Of a stretch of 6,364 nt of DNA, positions 5,999-6,364 are shown piece after piece. Numbering within the stretch: position 1 is the stretch's first letter; each line of letters starts with the position of its first letter. Origin of the DNA: Lachnospiraceae bacterium (lineage in GTDB: Bacteria; Bacillota; Clostridia; Lachnospirales; Lachnospiraceae); the NCBI GenBank assembly GCA_003488445.1, contig DNLO01000040.1:1-6364 (forward strand), read 5' to 3'. Below the pieces are notes generated by a model, which was not told the origin of the DNA, made no database searches, and saw only the letters and a list, made by a program, of their open reading frames with translations. The translations under genes and the position numbers were made by a program.

Positions 5999-6364
5999 AT
6001 GAAGAAGGCTTTTAAGAGCTGGTTCGGAGTCGATGTACCGCTTGATATCGTAAACTTCAATATCTCACTGATCTATCTGTGTGTACTGTATCTCGCTCTG
6101 CTTGGCAACGGCGTGGTGCTTCATTTCGGCAGGATATATTATTATATCCTGGGAACAGCCGTGGGCCTCACGGCTTTTGCTGTGGGATATGTGCTCCAGA
6201 CAGGCAACTACAGGGGGGCTTCCTTTGGCATAACGCTGCTGCTTGAGGCGATAGTGCTCCCGGTGATCTATATCATAGACAACAGACTGTTGTCTTTTTC
6301 ACTGATCTACTTCTTCTTCCCGCTGCTCATCACGGCTTTCATTCAGTCCGGACGCTACCGTGTC
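5999..6364 (+). CDS. N-terminal part of a multi-pass membrane protein, 3' end outside window
   Basis: The frame runs open from ATG 5999 to the window edge, giving 122 residues. A short basic and amphipathic N-terminus (MKKAFKSWFGVDVPLDIVNF) is followed by four hydrophobic spans near residues 20-41, 46-66, 73-93 and 96-115, separated by short polar turns (HFGR, QTGNYRG, DNR). No soluble domain is reached, so the function cannot be read. ATG 5999 is preceded by a modest AGGGCGG (5982-5988) overlapping the response regulator stop. TTG 5996 is a possible in-frame alternative. The 15-base gap to the response regulator indicates co-transcription. By context the rest may be a histidine kinase, hybrid kinase, or GGDEF/HD-type signalling domain; this is inference. 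It could instead be an unrelated membrane protein. Confidence 0.75.
   Translation, partial: MKKAFKSWFGVDVPLDIVNFNISLIYLCVLYLALLGNGVVLHFGRIYYYILGTAVGLTAFAVGYVLQTGNYRGASFGITLLLEAIVLPVIYIIDNRLLSFSLIYFFFPLLITAFIQSGRYRV

Overview
The window looks like a chromosomal segment of a Gram-positive anaerobe of the Clostridia (Bacillota), plausibly Lachnospiraceae or a related Eubacteriales family. Three things suggest this. The gene order DUF512 radical-SAM protein, der, plsY, gpsA is a familiar clostridial arrangement. The partial PRPP synthetase at the left edge resembles the variant found in clostridia. Codon use favours AGA/AGG for arginine (about three quarters of der arginines by hand count) and is rich in ATA, at roughly 50% GC. 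Family-level placement is inference.

Region 1 (1-4623, + strand) is a tightly packed five-gene cluster: the 3' end of a ribose-phosphate pyrophosphokinase gene, a PDZ/radical-SAM/DUF512 protein, the tandem-GTPase ribosome assembly factor Der, the acyl-phosphate glycerol-3-phosphate acyltransferase PlsY and the glycerol-3-phosphate dehydrogenase GpsA. Every junction abuts or overlaps (TGATG, TAAGTGATG, ATGA, ATGA), so the genes are almost certainly co-transcribed and translationally coupled. GpsA makes sn-glycerol-3-phosphate and PlsY acylates it, so the last two genes form the entry to phospholipid synthesis. They are joined to nucleotide precursor supply (Prs) and ribosome biogenesis (Der), that is, growth functions.

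Region 2 (4639-5505, - strand) is a single methylenetetrahydrofolate reductase gene, metF. It converges on gpsA with only 15 bases between the stop codons and no strong intrinsic terminator.

Region 3 (5506-5593) is an 88-bp divergent intergenic region. It holds a strong Shine-Dalgarno sequence for each flanking gene, candidate promoters on both strands and an A/T tract next to a small hairpin. It is too short for a SAM-I riboswitch or T-box leader.

Region 4 (5594-6364, + strand) holds a stand-alone receiver-domain response regulator with an atypical loop after the phospho-acceptor aspartate. It is followed 15 bases later by the start of a multi-pass membrane protein cut off by the window edge. 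These two are the least explained part of the window and may form a signalling pair.

There is no sign of mobile elements, CRISPR arrays, tRNA or rRNA genes. No stretch longer than about 90 bases is free of genes. Most of the window is ordinary core genome. The parts worth a second look are the uncharacterised DUF512 radical-SAM protein and the receiver/membrane protein pair.
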